Notes under the pieces: model-generated | What the model was told of the DNA's origin: nothing | The model's input: the letters and a program-made list of their open reading frames with translations, nothing else | Databases searched by the model: none | Part shown: positions 11,422 to 24,240 of the stretch, piece by piece | Position numbering within the stretch: the stretch's first letter is position 1 | Layout of the letters: each line of letters starts with the position of its first letter | Assembly: GCA_964006375.1 (NCBI GenBank) | Contig: OZ023269.1 | Span: forward strand, 124,910,223 to 124,974,222 | Source of the DNA: Tillus elongatus | Taxonomy: Eukaryota > Arthropoda > Insecta > Coleoptera > Cleridae | DNA: 64,000 nt | Direction of reading: 5' to 3' | Program-made: the position numbers and the translations under genes

Positions 11422-11424
<3 letters not shown>

Positions 11425-11527
11425 TAAATCGAAATAAATCCTAGTTCGCGCTTATGTGAAGAAATTTTTTCAAAATTAAAAAGTCGCGGTCTCCTCATTA
11501 GTGATTTTTTAAAAGAAAATTCACTAA
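11422..11527 (-). repeat. HTA P module and H hairpin
   Basis: Minus-strand P (CTAGTTCGCGCTTATGTGAA) with the H hairpin at about 11498-11526. The Q side is missing and the PLE-like fragment takes its place beyond the TA array. Confidence 0.8.
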
Positions 11528-12251
11528 CAAAAAAAAAACATCTTGCATCCGCTCTGACTGATTTTCTAATCATATTATTTTACATTTCCAGTGATGGTAC
11601 AGACATAAATTAACAATAAGTTTAATGCTTTCGGAAATTATCGTGTTCACAAAATTATCAAATGGAATTTAAAATAGGGAGACGTTATAACGTCTTAAAG
11701 TCCGTCTCTGCATATTCCTAGTTACACTAGGGCGTCTTAAGGGTAAGAATCAAATATAAAACGGCAAATTGGCAAATCACAGCTGCATCGACTTCTACAA
11801 GTCACATCTGCTGACTGCGTCAATATCGGGACCAATATGTATTATTATTACAAAATCATTCTTATTATTAACTGCTTATTATCATAATTGCTGATCTTAA
11901 GAAATATCTCGAAGGCAACTTTGATAATAGAGAACGACATTAACGTCCTACGCAGTTTTTGTTTAGTTCAATTCATAGTTTCTCTCCCTGTTCCCTATGA
12001 ACTATCAGAATTATTATGCATGTGTAATTTTGGGGTAGAGGTTAAAATTACACCGCTAGTTTGATTATAATGGTTAAAAGTGTTAATCGAACTTCTGGTT
12101 CAAATTTCGGCGTTATATTTTTCACTGTGGTGAAAAGAGAGTAAGAACGAAACAAGTATGTACAAATGCAAAACTTCATGAAGAAGGTCAGATAAAGCTT
12201 TCCAATAAGATTACAATATAAACTAGGAAGAAAATGTAAAATCTAAAAGAA
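11528..12251. other. Spacer
   Basis: No gene or repeat recognised. Confidence 0.4.
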
Positions 12252-12331
12252 ATGGTGGAAGGTTATTACTGGAAAAGAAAAGACATTGCTAAGTACTGGA
12301 AAGACTACCTAGAAGAATTATTCATTGATTG
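12252..12331 (+). pseudogene. Small relic of a non-LTR pol linker
   Basis: The stretch translates to RKDIAKYWKDYLEELF, resembling the segment between endonuclease and reverse transcriptase in insect endonuclease-reverse-transcriptase elements. It is only ~27 codons long and joins directly to an HTA R2-type end. It may belong to the same family as 48807-49440. Confidence 0.35.
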
Positions 12332-12420
12332 TTGTTGCCCTTACTTGGTGAAACCGTTCCATACTAAATACAAACGTAGAGATTTCTTCTCTGACTAAAC
12401 AATTGTTTATCTTTTTCTCT
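12332..12420 (+). repeat. HTA R2-tail end fragment
   Basis: Matches the far end of the R2 tail (GTGAAACCGTTCCATACTAA, AACGTAGAGATTTCTTC), as at 63830-63910. Confidence 0.6.
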
Positions 12421-13175
12421 GTAGCCGGTTTGCCGTTTTACGACATTATCATACAGGAGAAAATGAAATTTATTTATATACATTTATGCCAACAGTAAAT
12501 AAAAATTCATTCTATGTTATAGTTCTTTGATAAAAAAAAAGAATACAAAAATTCTATAAAAATGACAGATGACGTTTCCAAAATATTTATGTGATGTACG
12601 TCAATATTTAAATTCAAAATAAAATCAATTTTACTAATAAATAACCAATTAACAATAACAGAAGTAGAAGCAGGTTGTATATAATGAAAATATTACACAC
12701 ACGAACTCATTGGATTATTATAATTTTTTTTAATATAGTTAGATGTATTCTGTTTCATATATTTAATTAAAAAGAAGAGTTTCCAAGAAAGGGGAATTCA
12801 TCATATTAGTGTGCTCATTTAAAACAATGCAGTTGTCGTATATGTGTTTTTTTATTTCTAAAGCTTAAAAAAATCTAATTTGCGCTTGTCGTTACAAAAA
12901 TGTAATGGCTCGATGCAATTATCTACTGCGGGGTTATGTTGAGTATCGATGATATGTTTCGCAAATGTGCGGTTGTGGGTGGTTAATTCTCAGTAAAGAA
13001 ATATTTTCTTTGTATCAGGTATTAAAACCTCTAGAAGTTCAACCGATGTAGAATGTTACAATGTGTACAAGCTAATCTATAAATTCCAGTTTTTACCAAA
13101 AATGGGCCCCGAAGATCAATATGGCGAAAACAAATGTAATGAAGATACGTAGGGATAGCAGATGTAAAGTTAAAT
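12421..13175. other. AT-rich spacer
   Basis: No gene or repeat recognised. Confidence 0.4.
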
Positions 13176-13187
13176 GGATAACACTTT

Positions 13188-13357
13188 TTTTTAAATATTA
13201 TTGGCTGCGGCATCTCAGGCCATTAGCACATTCTTTCCCATCATTTAATATTTTTTACAAATTTTCCAGACAAAGTCAACTTGGCTCGCCCGGGAATCGA
13301 ACCCGGGACCTCTCGCTTTGCAGGCTGGCACCAAGCCACCTGCGCCACGAGGGCGTA
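13188..13357 (-). mobile_element. SINE-1, tRNA-derived, with target-site duplication
   Basis: On the minus strand the element opens with CGCCCTCGTGGCGCAGGTGG (A-box region) and continues to CCCGGGTTCGATTCCCGGG, a perfect T-arm and B box. Its anticodon-loop-like CTGCAAA suggests a Cys-type origin. About 80 bp of unrelated body and an A-rich end at 13188 follow. An exact 12-bp repeat GGATAACACTTT flanks it (13176-13187 and 13358-13369). That is the expected structure of a SINE inserted by target-primed reverse transcription. Acceptor-stem pairing is poor, so it is not a tRNA gene. Confidence 0.85.
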
Positions 13358-13407
13358 GGATAACACTTTGAACAAGTACATAGATAGGTTCACATACCTT
13401 AGCAGTC

Positions 13408-14702
13408 TTTTTTTTTACTATTCCAACAACACACCACGAGTGCTTCCAACCTAAATACTATCGTACTGTGTGTGCCGACAAGGAGAAAAGAGGCAACTTG
13501 TTAATTCTGGACTTGAAGGTTTGGAGGTTGGGAGGAGAAGGAAAAACATGTGCCGGTAAGGAATTCCACAACTTGGAAGTCCTCGGGACAAAAGAACGGG
13601 CATAACAAGATGTTCTATGTCTGGTGACCTGGACAGTAAAAGGGTGCATTCGCTTTGTTTCCCTGGTAGATCTGTTGGGGGAAGCAGGTGGAGGAATTAT
13701 GGAAGAAAGCTCCTCTGAGCAGTGCCCGTGCAGATATATATCCTAGAGAGAGAGGTCACCAACTTCACGTCGGTGGGCAAGGGATGGCAGCCTTTGGGTG
13801 AGAGTTGGGTCACCGATGGGACGTACTCTTCTGAATGGAGTCCAGAATAACAAGTGTAGAAGCGGCAGCGGCAACCCAGATGTGGGAGCAGTATTCGAGG
13901 TTTGGCCTTATTTGTGAAGTATATACGGTATAGAGATTAGCTGGTAAAAAGTATTTGCGAGCCCGGAAGAGGAAACCTAATTTCTTAGCAGTAGGTTCTG
14001 CACTTGATGTGACATGTTGGTGCCAATTGAGATTTCGATCTACAGAAATGCCAACAAGTGAAATGGACTCATTACTTTGAATAACTTGGTTGTTAATTGT
14101 GATGGGTCTAGGGCTGGTGTATCTCTTATGAAAAAGAACGCAAGACTGAGATTTGGTGGGGTTGAATTGTACAAGATTTCTACTTCCTCAGTCTAATATT
14201 TTTCGGAGATCCACGGAGACAGAATCCTCCATGAGTCTGCGATCCTCATCTAATTGGGCTAAAGAGACATGTTTAGACTATTGTATATTTGAGCGGAGGG
14301 TGCTGTCGTCCGCGTAACTGTGTACAGGGTTGGCTGTGCTAGAGAGGAGGTCATTGATATGAAGAAGAAACAAAGTAGGGGCTAAAGCTGAACCTTGAGG
14401 GACTCCTGCATTAATTGAATACAAACTAGAGGAATGACCATCCACGACTACATAAATGCTCCGGTTGGAGAGGAAATTTGCTCTCCAGGTACAGAGTTTT
14501 GGTGGTAGGCCATAGGCCGGAAGTTTATTAAGCAGCGCTGCGTGCCAGACCTGGTAGAATGCGTTGGATATGTCTAGAGCGACAATCTGGGATTCACCAT
14601 GTAGTTCCATAGACTTGCTCCAAGAATGGGTGACAAAGGAAAGGAGGTCGGCAGTTGATCTGCGTTGACGGCATCCATACTGCCTGTCGTGGATTAGACT
14701 GT
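13408..14702 (-). pseudogene. Family A non-LTR retrotransposon, RT catalytic core to 3' end
   Basis: 5'-truncated copy. From 14690 down to 14278 an open frame gives HDRQYGCRQRRSTADLLSF, DISNAFYQVWHAALLNKL, NAGVPQGSALAPTLFLLHI and an intact catalytic box HSYADDSTL. Downstream, in several frames, come the thumb-like region (DRNLNWHQHVTSS, FLFRARKYFLPANLY, RPNLEYCSHIW) and the C-terminal region (FVPRTSKLWNSLPAHVF). The 3' end is A-rich at about 13408-13416, after a conserved GTGTGTTGTTG. No RNase H follows. The RT active site is intact, but downstream stops make the copy defective. Its 5' boundary abuts a PLE-like fragment at 14703. Confidence 0.85.
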
Positions 14703-14800
14703 GTTTTTCATCCTCTGAGGATGCCCCCCGCATTTGCTGGAGAAACGATCGTTAGATCTTAATAAATGTGTTGTGGTGATTTTGGGGTTCTCCAACTGTA
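14703..14800 (+). repeat. Penelope-like end fragment (left arm of an inverted pair)
   Basis: Contains TTCATCCTCTGAGGATG, GGAGAAACGATCGTTAGATC and GTGTTGTGGTGATTTTGGGG. It aligns in inverted orientation with 16142-16240. The style (GAAACGATCG beside CTCTGATGA) is that of PLE termini. Confidence 0.5.
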
Positions 14801-16240
<1,440 letters not shown>

Positions 16241-16255
16241 CACATAGTGTTATGT

Positions 16256-16361
16256 GTTATGTGTTCTAGGGGGCCTAGTTTCCGTTCACTTGAAGAAATT
16301 TTTTCAAAATTCAAAAGTCGCGATCTCCCCGTTAATAAAATTTTTAAAGAAAATTCACTTA
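16256..16361 (-). repeat. HTA P module and degenerate H
   Basis: Minus-strand P (CTAGGGGGCCTAGTTTCCG, AAAGTCGCGATCTCCCCG) followed by an imperfect H at about 16332-16361. Confidence 0.75.
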
Positions 16362-16745
16362 AAAGAGAAAGGTAGACTAAAGGGAAAACTTGAAAATTGA
16401 AGAGAGATGTTGGAGACAGAAGATCATGATTGCGACGACAGGGCCGCATATTCTTTACATTGTGAAGATGGTGATCAAGATGTATAAATACATATTATAT
16501 TAGTATGTTAGAAAGTATGCTGCATTATAGACATTGCTCCGAATTGGAAGAGTTTGTGATAAGTATGCTCAAATAACTTCTGAGTATGACGGGGTCTCCA
16601 CGGGCTCTGGCATGATCAGGTCTGTCTCATTTTACATTATTGGACAGACCGTGTTATGCTGCTAAATTGTAGGACGTAGTTTGACCTATGTGGTCACTCG
16701 ATCACATGTCCTAACAGAAGCTCATTTTGGAACTACTTAATCCAC

Positions 16746-16748
<3 letters not shown>
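16362..16748. other. Spacer
   Basis: No gene seen. A small hairpin, GGTCTGTC with GACAGACC, lies near 16619-16651. Confidence 0.4.

Positions 16749-16837
<89 letters not shown>
16749..16837. repeat. (TA)n array
   Basis: About 89 bp. A degenerate H-like hairpin (GCGAATTTTTC with ATATTCGCT) follows at about 16851-16875. Confidence 0.98.
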
Positions 16838-16841
<4 letters not shown>

Positions 16842-16876
16842 CGCCTTGAGAGCGAATTTTTCAAATATATTCGCTA

Positions 16877-17448
16877 AAAACATCTGCAGAGAGAGTCATG
16901 TTGTGACCACATGGTGATGTTGCCTTCTAGACTGTAATAGTGATAATATTGAATACCTATAACGTATTTTAAATTAACTTGATTATGATTTACTTACGCA
17001 AGAAACAACAACATACACAAAGGGCGTAGGTAAATATCAACTTCAAAGAAAATTTTATTGTAATGAACATAAATACACATTATTTTATTTTAGATGTTTG
17101 TTGCTAATTCTTGCAAATATGATTATTCATAATTGATAATTACGATATATGTTTGTTATTTCCGGCAGAGAAAACAATATTTTGATCACATGAATGTAGT
17201 TATCTTGTCGCCAGTTATATTTACTTTCTTTGGCGGCATTTTATCTCAGCTTAGTCCATCATTATAATTAAAATTGTCAGTAATTAGCAACATTGATGTT
17301 CAAAGCAATTATGCAACTGTTTTACTTGAACGATTTGACATGTAAATGTAATATAAAATAAAAATAGATTTGCTTGCAAGTTCTGCGTGAACATTTTCTT
17401 TATATACTAGTTTTAACGACACTGGAGATTGATAGGGAATGCTGTCAG
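16877..17448. other. AT-rich spacer
   Basis: No gene or repeat recognised. Confidence 0.4.
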
Positions 17449-18946
17449 TTTTTTTCCCTTAGGGCTCGTCCGCGGCCTTGCCGCCCCGATAGCACTGCAA
17501 CCCTTGGTTGATTGTGCATACTCTTAGTCTTACTCCACCCATTCCAAAATCACTGTGCCTTGAACTAGTCTGCACAACGATTGGTAGGGTGAAGTTTTAT
17601 ATTGCTCTGTCTCCGGTCTAGACTGACCGTAGATCAGTTGTCTTTTGCGGTCCAGAGCTTTACACTCGCACAAGATGTGCTAGGCTGATTCCTCCCCCTC
17701 GCCGCAGAGTCTGCTTGCGAGGTCCCCTTCGAACCGCCCAATTTTATGCAGGTGTTTCTTGACGGCCATGTGTCCCGTCAAGAGACCTGTTGTGTTTCTG
17801 AGCTGTCCTCTGCTAAGATTTAGCTGCTCCACAGCTCTCTTTGAACTGGGTCCGTCAATTATTGACTTCCCATGTCTGAGCCCTGAACAGTCCGCCCAGT
17901 ATACCTTGTGTTGGTTTCTGACCCAGGACTTAATGGCTACCCTGGCAGTGCTCTTTGACACGCCCAGAGCCGGTTCTGGTCCCATAAATGGTTGTGCTGA
18001 CCCTCTCTTCGCGAGACTGTCAGATTCTTCATTGCCTTTGACCCCTGAGTGACCCGGCACTCAGATAAGGGTCACCTCATTCTGCCCAGCCAGGTCGCTC
18101 GTCTCGTCTCGGCATTCACTCACCAGCTAGGAATTTACCCGTGGGCTACTTAGTGCCTTAAGAGCTGCCTGGTTGTCTGTGGCTATGAGGATCCGCTTGT
18201 TGGTGTAGCCCCTCCTCTTGTTCTCCCGCACACAGTGCAGGATGGCGTACATCTCGGCCTGAAACACCGTTGCATGGGCTCCGAGGGAAATACTATGACT
18301 TACCCTCGGTCCTTCCGAGTGAACACCTGCCCCATCCCACGCTCCCCGCCGGATCCGTCCGTGAACCAGACGAGCGCGTCCCGTGGTATGCCCGGCGTCT
18401 CCTCCCGCCATGACTCACGATCTCCTGAATTTTGCAGTGGCCCCTGAAGCCTGGGTTGATCTTCAGTCTACCATTGCAGGCTAGTCTGTATAGTCCTAGC
18501 CTGGCCTCCCCCATAATAACTAAGTGTAGGGGGGGGGGGGGGCAGATCCAGCAACAACTCCATGGCGGCTGTTGGGGTTGAGAACATGGCCCCTGTGATG
18601 CCTAGGCCTTAGGCCACCAGACCAGTGCCGCATATGTTAACGATGGACTGACCACCCTTGTGTACAGCCAGTGGGCCATACTAGGTCATAGACCCCACTT
18701 TTTGCCATATAGCCGCCTAGTGACGGCTAACGTCATGACTGCCTTACGCAGTATTTTTCCAATGTGACCATTCCTGGTTATCTTAGAGTCCAATACGACC
18801 CCAAGATATTTTACCTCCCTGGCCATTGGAATGCTCCTACCGTATAGAGTGAGAGTTCTGTGGCTGTCGCACTTCCTCCTCCTCGTAAACGGCACGACGG
18901 TTGCGTTCTCGGGGCTCACCCCGAGCCCTTGATCAACCGTCCTGTC
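17449..18946 (-). pseudogene. Family B non-LTR retrotransposon (R1/LOA-like), end of RT plus RNase H and C-terminus
   Basis: Reading from 18946 leftwards: end of RT (VSPENATVVPFTRRRKC, REVKYLGVVLDSKITRNGH), then MGEARLGLYRLACNGR, then an RNase H domain. Its acidic motifs are visible in WFTDGSGG, FQAEMYAILHC, ILIATDNQAAL and GHSGVKGNEESDSLAKRG. A C-terminal region follows with LLTGHMAVKKHLHKIGRFEG and a Cys/His-like RLCGEGEES, ILCECKALDRKRQ. Frames change around 18350, 18120 and 17690. A run of 14 G (18529-18542) replaces a shorter G tract. GC content is visibly higher than the surroundings. A second copy on the plus strand lies at 55903-57360. The 5' part of the element is missing. Confidence 0.85.
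18529..18542 (+). repeat. Poly(G) run of 14
   Basis: Lies inside the family B pol region and breaks the frame. The corresponding place in the 55.9-kb copy has only about six bases of the same tract. Confidence 0.9.
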
Positions 18947-19111
18947 AGTACTAAAAATTAAAGTCAGAGACTTGCAGCATTATTCGATAACTGCAGAACT
19001 ACCATATGATAAAAATAAGGTCTAGACATACGCTTTACGCAGACAACAATGATTCAAAGGTAACAAAAATTTATGATCCATTAGGAATCTTTTCATTCGA
19101 TTTCCGTAAAA

Positions 19112-20296
19112 AATGTCTCGACGCAGCAAGTGCATTATGGAAGCGAATTTTCATTAAAATGTTTTGATCCAATAGCAAATATGTCTCTTTAATGCAAGCA
19201 GGCATGAATTTGGTCACCGGTATAACCTATATAGTAGAAACAATGTACCATATTTTATCAAAACAACTTATTGTTTAAAAATCTACAAAAATTTACCGAA
19301 AATAAACTTAAAATGTTTCCGAGCAAACTCGTTTCATAGCCGACGAATCTTAGATTAATAGCAAATTGAGTTATTACATTTTGAAGCATTTAATGAAAAA
19401 TCGCTACCAAAACAGACTTACTGCGTTTCGATTTTTTTTACAACCATGCATCATATTTCGATGAAACATGGAAAAATGCAATAAGGAATGTACAAAAAAC
19501 AAATGTAGGTATCACCAACGTCTTATGGACCAACCTGTGATTGGCCAAATAATTTTATAAGATGCAGCTCAAGACAACCTATAATTAACGAATATAATTT
19601 TTTCTCGTATCTCGCAAAATAACAATATATTGAGTTTACCGTAGAAATGCGTGAGCCTGTATATATGTGAACATAAAGTAATCCCGGAAATTGATTCTAG
19701 GGGGCCTAGTTTGCGCTCATTTGAAGAAATCTTTTTAGAATTCAAAAGTCGCAGTCTCCTCAATAACTAATTTTTTCTACAAAAATTAGATAAAAATTAT
19801 AGACCGTTAAACCATAAACTTAACTAAAATTACTGCCAAAGCATCAGAGAAGGGGTCAATTTGAAATGAATTTTCTGAAAATATTTTAATAAAATGAAGG
19901 GCAATGATGGTTGAAGCTGAAACTTAAGGGTTTGCAGAACACTTTTTACATAATCCGTATATCTTTTAGGTCCTTTGCCTAAATGTTGCCAATTTTGACG
20001 TCTCCAATCGCGGCTTTGAGAATTTGAGGAAAACCCCGATTTTTTTTAATTGCCTATAACTTTTTTGTCTTTAAATTTACAGACCTAAATTTTGTTAAAT
20101 GGTTCACCCTTTTTAATACAAACATGCGTACCAAATCTGGTGGCTTTTACTTTGTTATTTCCGGAGATGTGAATTTTTCCAGAAAGAAAACACAAATTTT
20201 TCCGGGAAAATCAGGGACAATTCTCCTGGCTAACGAACTTATCCAAGCCGCTTGCAAAAGGAAGGTAGTCAGCAAATTTGATCAAAATCGGCCCAT
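19112..20296 (-). repeat. HTA S-type unit fused to D
   Basis: From the left: D outer end (CTCGACGCAGCAAGTGCATT), D body, D inner end (about 19400-19435), spacer, P-like box with CTAGGGGGCCTAGTTTGCGC (about 19690), S core (about 19915-20100) and Q up to 20296. It is the most complete S+D copy on this strand and pairs as an inverted repeat with 20750-21912. Confidence 0.85.

Positions 20297-20381
<85 letters not shown>
20297..20381. repeat. (TA)n array of HTA S-type unit
   Basis: About 85 bp between Q and P. Confidence 0.98.
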
Positions 20382-20391
<10 letters not shown>

Positions 20392-20511
20392 TTAAAAGTG
20401 ACCCTGGATATGGGTTCTAGGGGGCTTAGTTCGCGCTCATTTGAAGAAATTTTTTCTGAATCAAAAGTCGGGATCTACTCATTAGTGATTTTTTTAAAGA
20501 AAATTCACTAA
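20382..20511 (-). repeat. HTA P module and H hairpin
   Basis: Completes the minus-strand S-type unit. H lies at about 20482-20511. Confidence 0.85.
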
Positions 20512-20749
20512 AACAAGCACTTGTGAAGCAACGGGAAAAGTCTACGACTGTATTAAATATGGAACGGTTTCAATAAGTTAGGGCAAGAACAAATAACCAG
20601 ATGTGCTATTCAAATTCAATTAAGACTTAAAAGTTTTCATCTCCTCTTTATTAAATTATTTTTTATACAAAAACTCGTAAAAAAATTCACGGGAGTAACA
20701 ACAATCTGACAAGATAACGGTAAAGTGGTAACGGTAAAATGAAATATAT
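20512..20749 (-). repeat. HTA R1-tail end fragment
   Basis: Begins AACAAGCACTTGTGAAGC directly after H and matches the end of R1. It is cut before the tRNA-like block and joined to a plus-strand Q at 20750. Confidence 0.8.
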
Positions 20750-21912
20750 TATATATGTATCACACTGATAACCGAAAAAGTAATGGGCCGATTTTGATCA
20801 AATTTGCCGAGTACCTTCCTTTTGTAAGTGGACACGTTCATTATCCAGGAAAATTGGCCCAGGTTTTCCCGAAAATTTGTGTTTTTTTTTCGGAAAAATT
20901 TATATCTCCGGCAATAACAAAGTAAGGACAACCAAAGTTGGTATCCGTGTTTGTATTACAAAGGGTGAACCATGTACCAAAATTTAGAAAAAAAGTTATA
21001 GGCATTTAAAGAAAACAAAAATTTGGGGTTTCCTCAAAACGTCAAAGTCGCGATTTGAAGAAATACGGATTATGTAAAGAGTGTTCTGCAAACCCTTCAG
21101 TTTCAACTTCAACAATCATTTCCCTTCATGTTAGTAAAATATTTCCAGAAAATTCGTTTCAAATACACCCTTTCTCTGATGCTTTGGCAGTGGTTTTAGT
21201 TAAGTTTATTGTTGAACGGTCTATAATTTTTAGCTAATTTTCATAGAAAAAATTCGTTAATGAGGAGACCGCGGCTTTTGAAATCTAAAAAGATTTCATC
21301 AAATGAGCGCAAACTAGGCCCCCTAGAATCCATACCCGGGTTTACTTTCTGTTTACCTATATACAGGGTGACGCATTTCTACGGTAAAGCCCAATATAAT
21401 TGTTATTATGCAAGATACGAGAAAAAATTGTATATGTTACTCGTATGGTGTCTTGAGCTGCCTTTTATAAAATTATTTTGACAAACACAGGTTGCCCATA
21501 AGTCGTTGGTGATACCTACAAATTTTTTTTGAACATTCCTTATTGCATTTTTGTATTTCTCATCGAAATATTATGCATGTTCGTAAAAAAAAAACGAGAC
21601 GAAGTAAGTGCGTTTTGGTAGCGAATTTTCATTAAATGCTTCAAAATGCAATAACTCAATTTGCTATTAACCTAAGGCTCGTCGGCTAGCAAACGAGTTG
21701 TCTCGGAAACGTTTTAAGTTTATTTTCGGAAAATTTTTGTACATTTTCAAACAATAAGTCATTTTCATAAAATATGGTACATTGTTTCTACTATATAGGT
21801 TATACCGGTGACCAAATTGGTGCCTGCTTGCATTAAAGAGACATATTTGCAATTAATTTTTTTTTAAATGAAAATTTACTTCCATAATGCACTGGCTGCG
21901 TCCAGACTTTTA
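20750..21912 (+). repeat. HTA S-type unit fused to D (no P or TA)
   Basis: Q (GTATCACACTGATAACCG), S core, inner H/P-like box (about 21231-21340, TTAGCTAATTTTCATAG then TTAATGAGGAGACC), spacer, D inner end (about 21598-21632) and D outer end (complement of CTGGACGCAGCCAGTGC near 21880-21911). Confidence 0.85.
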
Positions 21913-22793
21913 TTATTTAGACTAGTATCTTCAGCCTTTGTTGCTCTTGGAAGTCCACCCAACTTTTTTGCAATTATTTTCGGCATCTGTACACGAAGAA
22001 AGAGCTAAATTTCAGGATATTGGTTTCACTTTTCCTTGCAAGACTTGATTAACTGAAGATTACTATTTTTTGAGTATGAACTTTGCTACTTCGTTTAGAA
22101 AAATACTACGCTAATAAAGTTGAATATAAATGGCAAATAATTATTTTCATCAGTGCTTTTTTAGACAATAATTAATATAACGATTATTATTAATAATGGC
22201 TGATAAAAAGATAAAAACTATGTAAAATGCTACACTAGCAAATGTAGGTCATAAAAAAAGTATCAATGAATAATTATCTCGTCTCTTAAGTACATGTTAC
22301 ATTCATAAACATGAAAAATAAAAATAATCACTTACAGTCGGCATAATAGCGACATTCGCAATTATTATGGCCTCGTTTAAATCAATTTAAGAGGGGTTAA
22401 GAAACCCGAGATTAAAGTTAGCATTGCCTTGTTGACATGAACATATGTAGCAGATATGCCATTTTAATGAAATTTCTCTTACTTTATCAATTCTAATTTC
22501 AGATTAAAGTTTGATAAAACTAATGGAAATGTTAGCAGTTCTCAGCTTTTATGTTAAGTAGACTCTGAACGTTTGTTTTTCCGAATTACCTAGAACATTT
22601 CAAATTTATAAATGTCAATATCATTACAGTTTATGACAATTATTAGAGCATTGATGATTCAAAGAATTTAAGGGGCGTTCCAACGCCATTTAATTTGCCG
22701 CAACTACTGGAAACAATCAATCTCAAACGTATAAACTTTTTTATTATATAATTCATAAAAGACAAAGCCTATATGTCTCTAGGAAATCACGAA

Positions 22794-22796
<3 letters not shown>
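21913..22796. other. AT-rich spacer
   Basis: No gene or repeat recognised. Confidence 0.4.

Positions 22797-22878
<82 letters not shown>
22797..22878. repeat. (TA)n array at the 3' end of a family A copy
   Basis: About 82 bp. On the minus strand it continues directly from the family A 3' end (GTTGTTGAAATATATA). Confidence 0.98.
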
Positions 22879-22880
<2 letters not shown>

Positions 22881-23588
22881 CAACAACACACCACGAGGAC
22901 TTACAGCCTAAATACTATCGTACCGTGGGTGTCGACAAGGAGGAAAGATGCAACTTGTTAATTCAGGACTTGAACGTTTGGAGGTTCAGAGGAGAAGGAA
23001 AAACATGTTCCGGCAAGGAATTCCACAACTTGGAAGTTGCGATTTCGATCCACAGAAATGTCAACAAGTGAAAAGGACTCATTACTTTGGATAACTTGGT
23101 TGTTCATTGTGATGGGTTTAGGGCTGGTGTATCTCTTATGAGATAGAAAGCAAGACTGAGATTTGGTGGAGTTGAATTGTATAAGATTTATATTTCCCCA
23201 GTCTACTATTTTTTGCAGATCCACAGAGACAGAACCCTCCATGAGTCTGCGATCCTCATCTAATCGGGCTTAGAATATTGTATATTTGAGTGGAGGATGC
23301 TGTCGTCCGCGTAACTGTGAATTGGGTTGGATGTGCTAGAGAGGAGGTCATTGATGTGGAGAAGAAACCAAGTATGGGCTAAAGCTGAGCCTTGAGGGAC
23401 TCCTGCATTAATTGGATACAGTTTAGAGGAATGGCCATCCACGAAAACAGAAATGCTCTGGTTGGAGAGGAAATTTTCCTGTCCAGGTACAGAGTTTTGG
23501 TGGTAGGCCATAGGCCAGAAGTTTACTAAGCAGCGCTGTGTGCCAGACCTGGTCGAATGCTTTGGATATGTCTAGAGCGATAATCTCG
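22879..23588 (-). pseudogene. Family A non-LTR retrotransposon with internal deletion
   Basis: The 5' part (23588 down to 23260) gives ALDISKAFDQVWHTALLSKL, GVPQGSALAHTWFLLHI and an intact catalytic box SYADDSIL. The 3' part gives the end of the C-terminal region. At about 23038/23039 the sequence jumps from the thumb-like region (SLVDISVDRNRNFQ) straight to the last ~160 bp. The LYT...RPNLEYCSHIW region, present at 38400-38500, is therefore missing. The 5' boundary joins an HTA R1 tail. Confidence 0.85.
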
Positions 23589-24240
23589 ATAAAAGTTTTC
23601 AAACTTAATTCAATTTGAATAGCATATCTGGTGGTTTGTTCTTGCACTACCTTACTGAAACCGATCCATATTTAATACAGTTGTAGACTTTTCCCGTGGC
23701 TTCACAAGTGCTTGCTTTACTGATTTTTTTTAATAATGAGGATATCCCGATATATAGTGATCCCGATATAAAGTGAAGTTTCTAACTGGGATTAGAACTC
23801 GTTATATAGTAATCGATTATCGGATGTACAGTGCTTAACCCACTCTGCTACGTTTGACATGACATACTAGCAGGTATATCCCGTAGTATATTAATTACTT
23901 ACTGCTTACACCAAACAATTTTTATTTACAATGGCTTTTTGCTCATATTTTAACGGAATGAAGGAAAATAACGACTTAGACACAGATCTAGGAGCTTGTT
24001 AGTCATTTTGTGTCGTATTTTTCACTCACATTCGTACTCCTACCATAATTATCAATTTTAAAGTTTTAACTTTGTTAGATTTAATTAATTAAAAATTAAT
24101 TTACCTCTAACTTTTTTGTCTTTTAAGATAGAGATCTGAATTTTGATCATAGGATACTCATTATAACAGAAACCAGCGTTCCAAATTTGGTTGCCATTAG
24201 GATCTCCTCATTAGTTTTTTTTTAAAGAAAATTCACTAAA
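23589..24240 (-). repeat. HTA R1 unit lacking P and TA
   Basis: From the left: R1 end, tRNA-like block, R1 and a short piece of Q (AAATTTGGTTGCCATTA). It then passes directly to GGATCTCCTCATTAG and an H hairpin at about 24206-24240. The TA array and P are deleted. Confidence 0.8.
23784..23858 (-). repeat. tRNA-like block of R1 tail
   Basis: Minus strand: GTAGCAGAGTGGGTTAAG (A-box-like) and ACGAGTTCTAATCCCAG (B-box-like). Confidence 0.65.

Noticed and set aside
13280..13357. Functional tRNA-Cys gene
   Set aside because: The T-arm is perfect but the acceptor stem does not pair, and the block is the head of a SINE with a target duplication.
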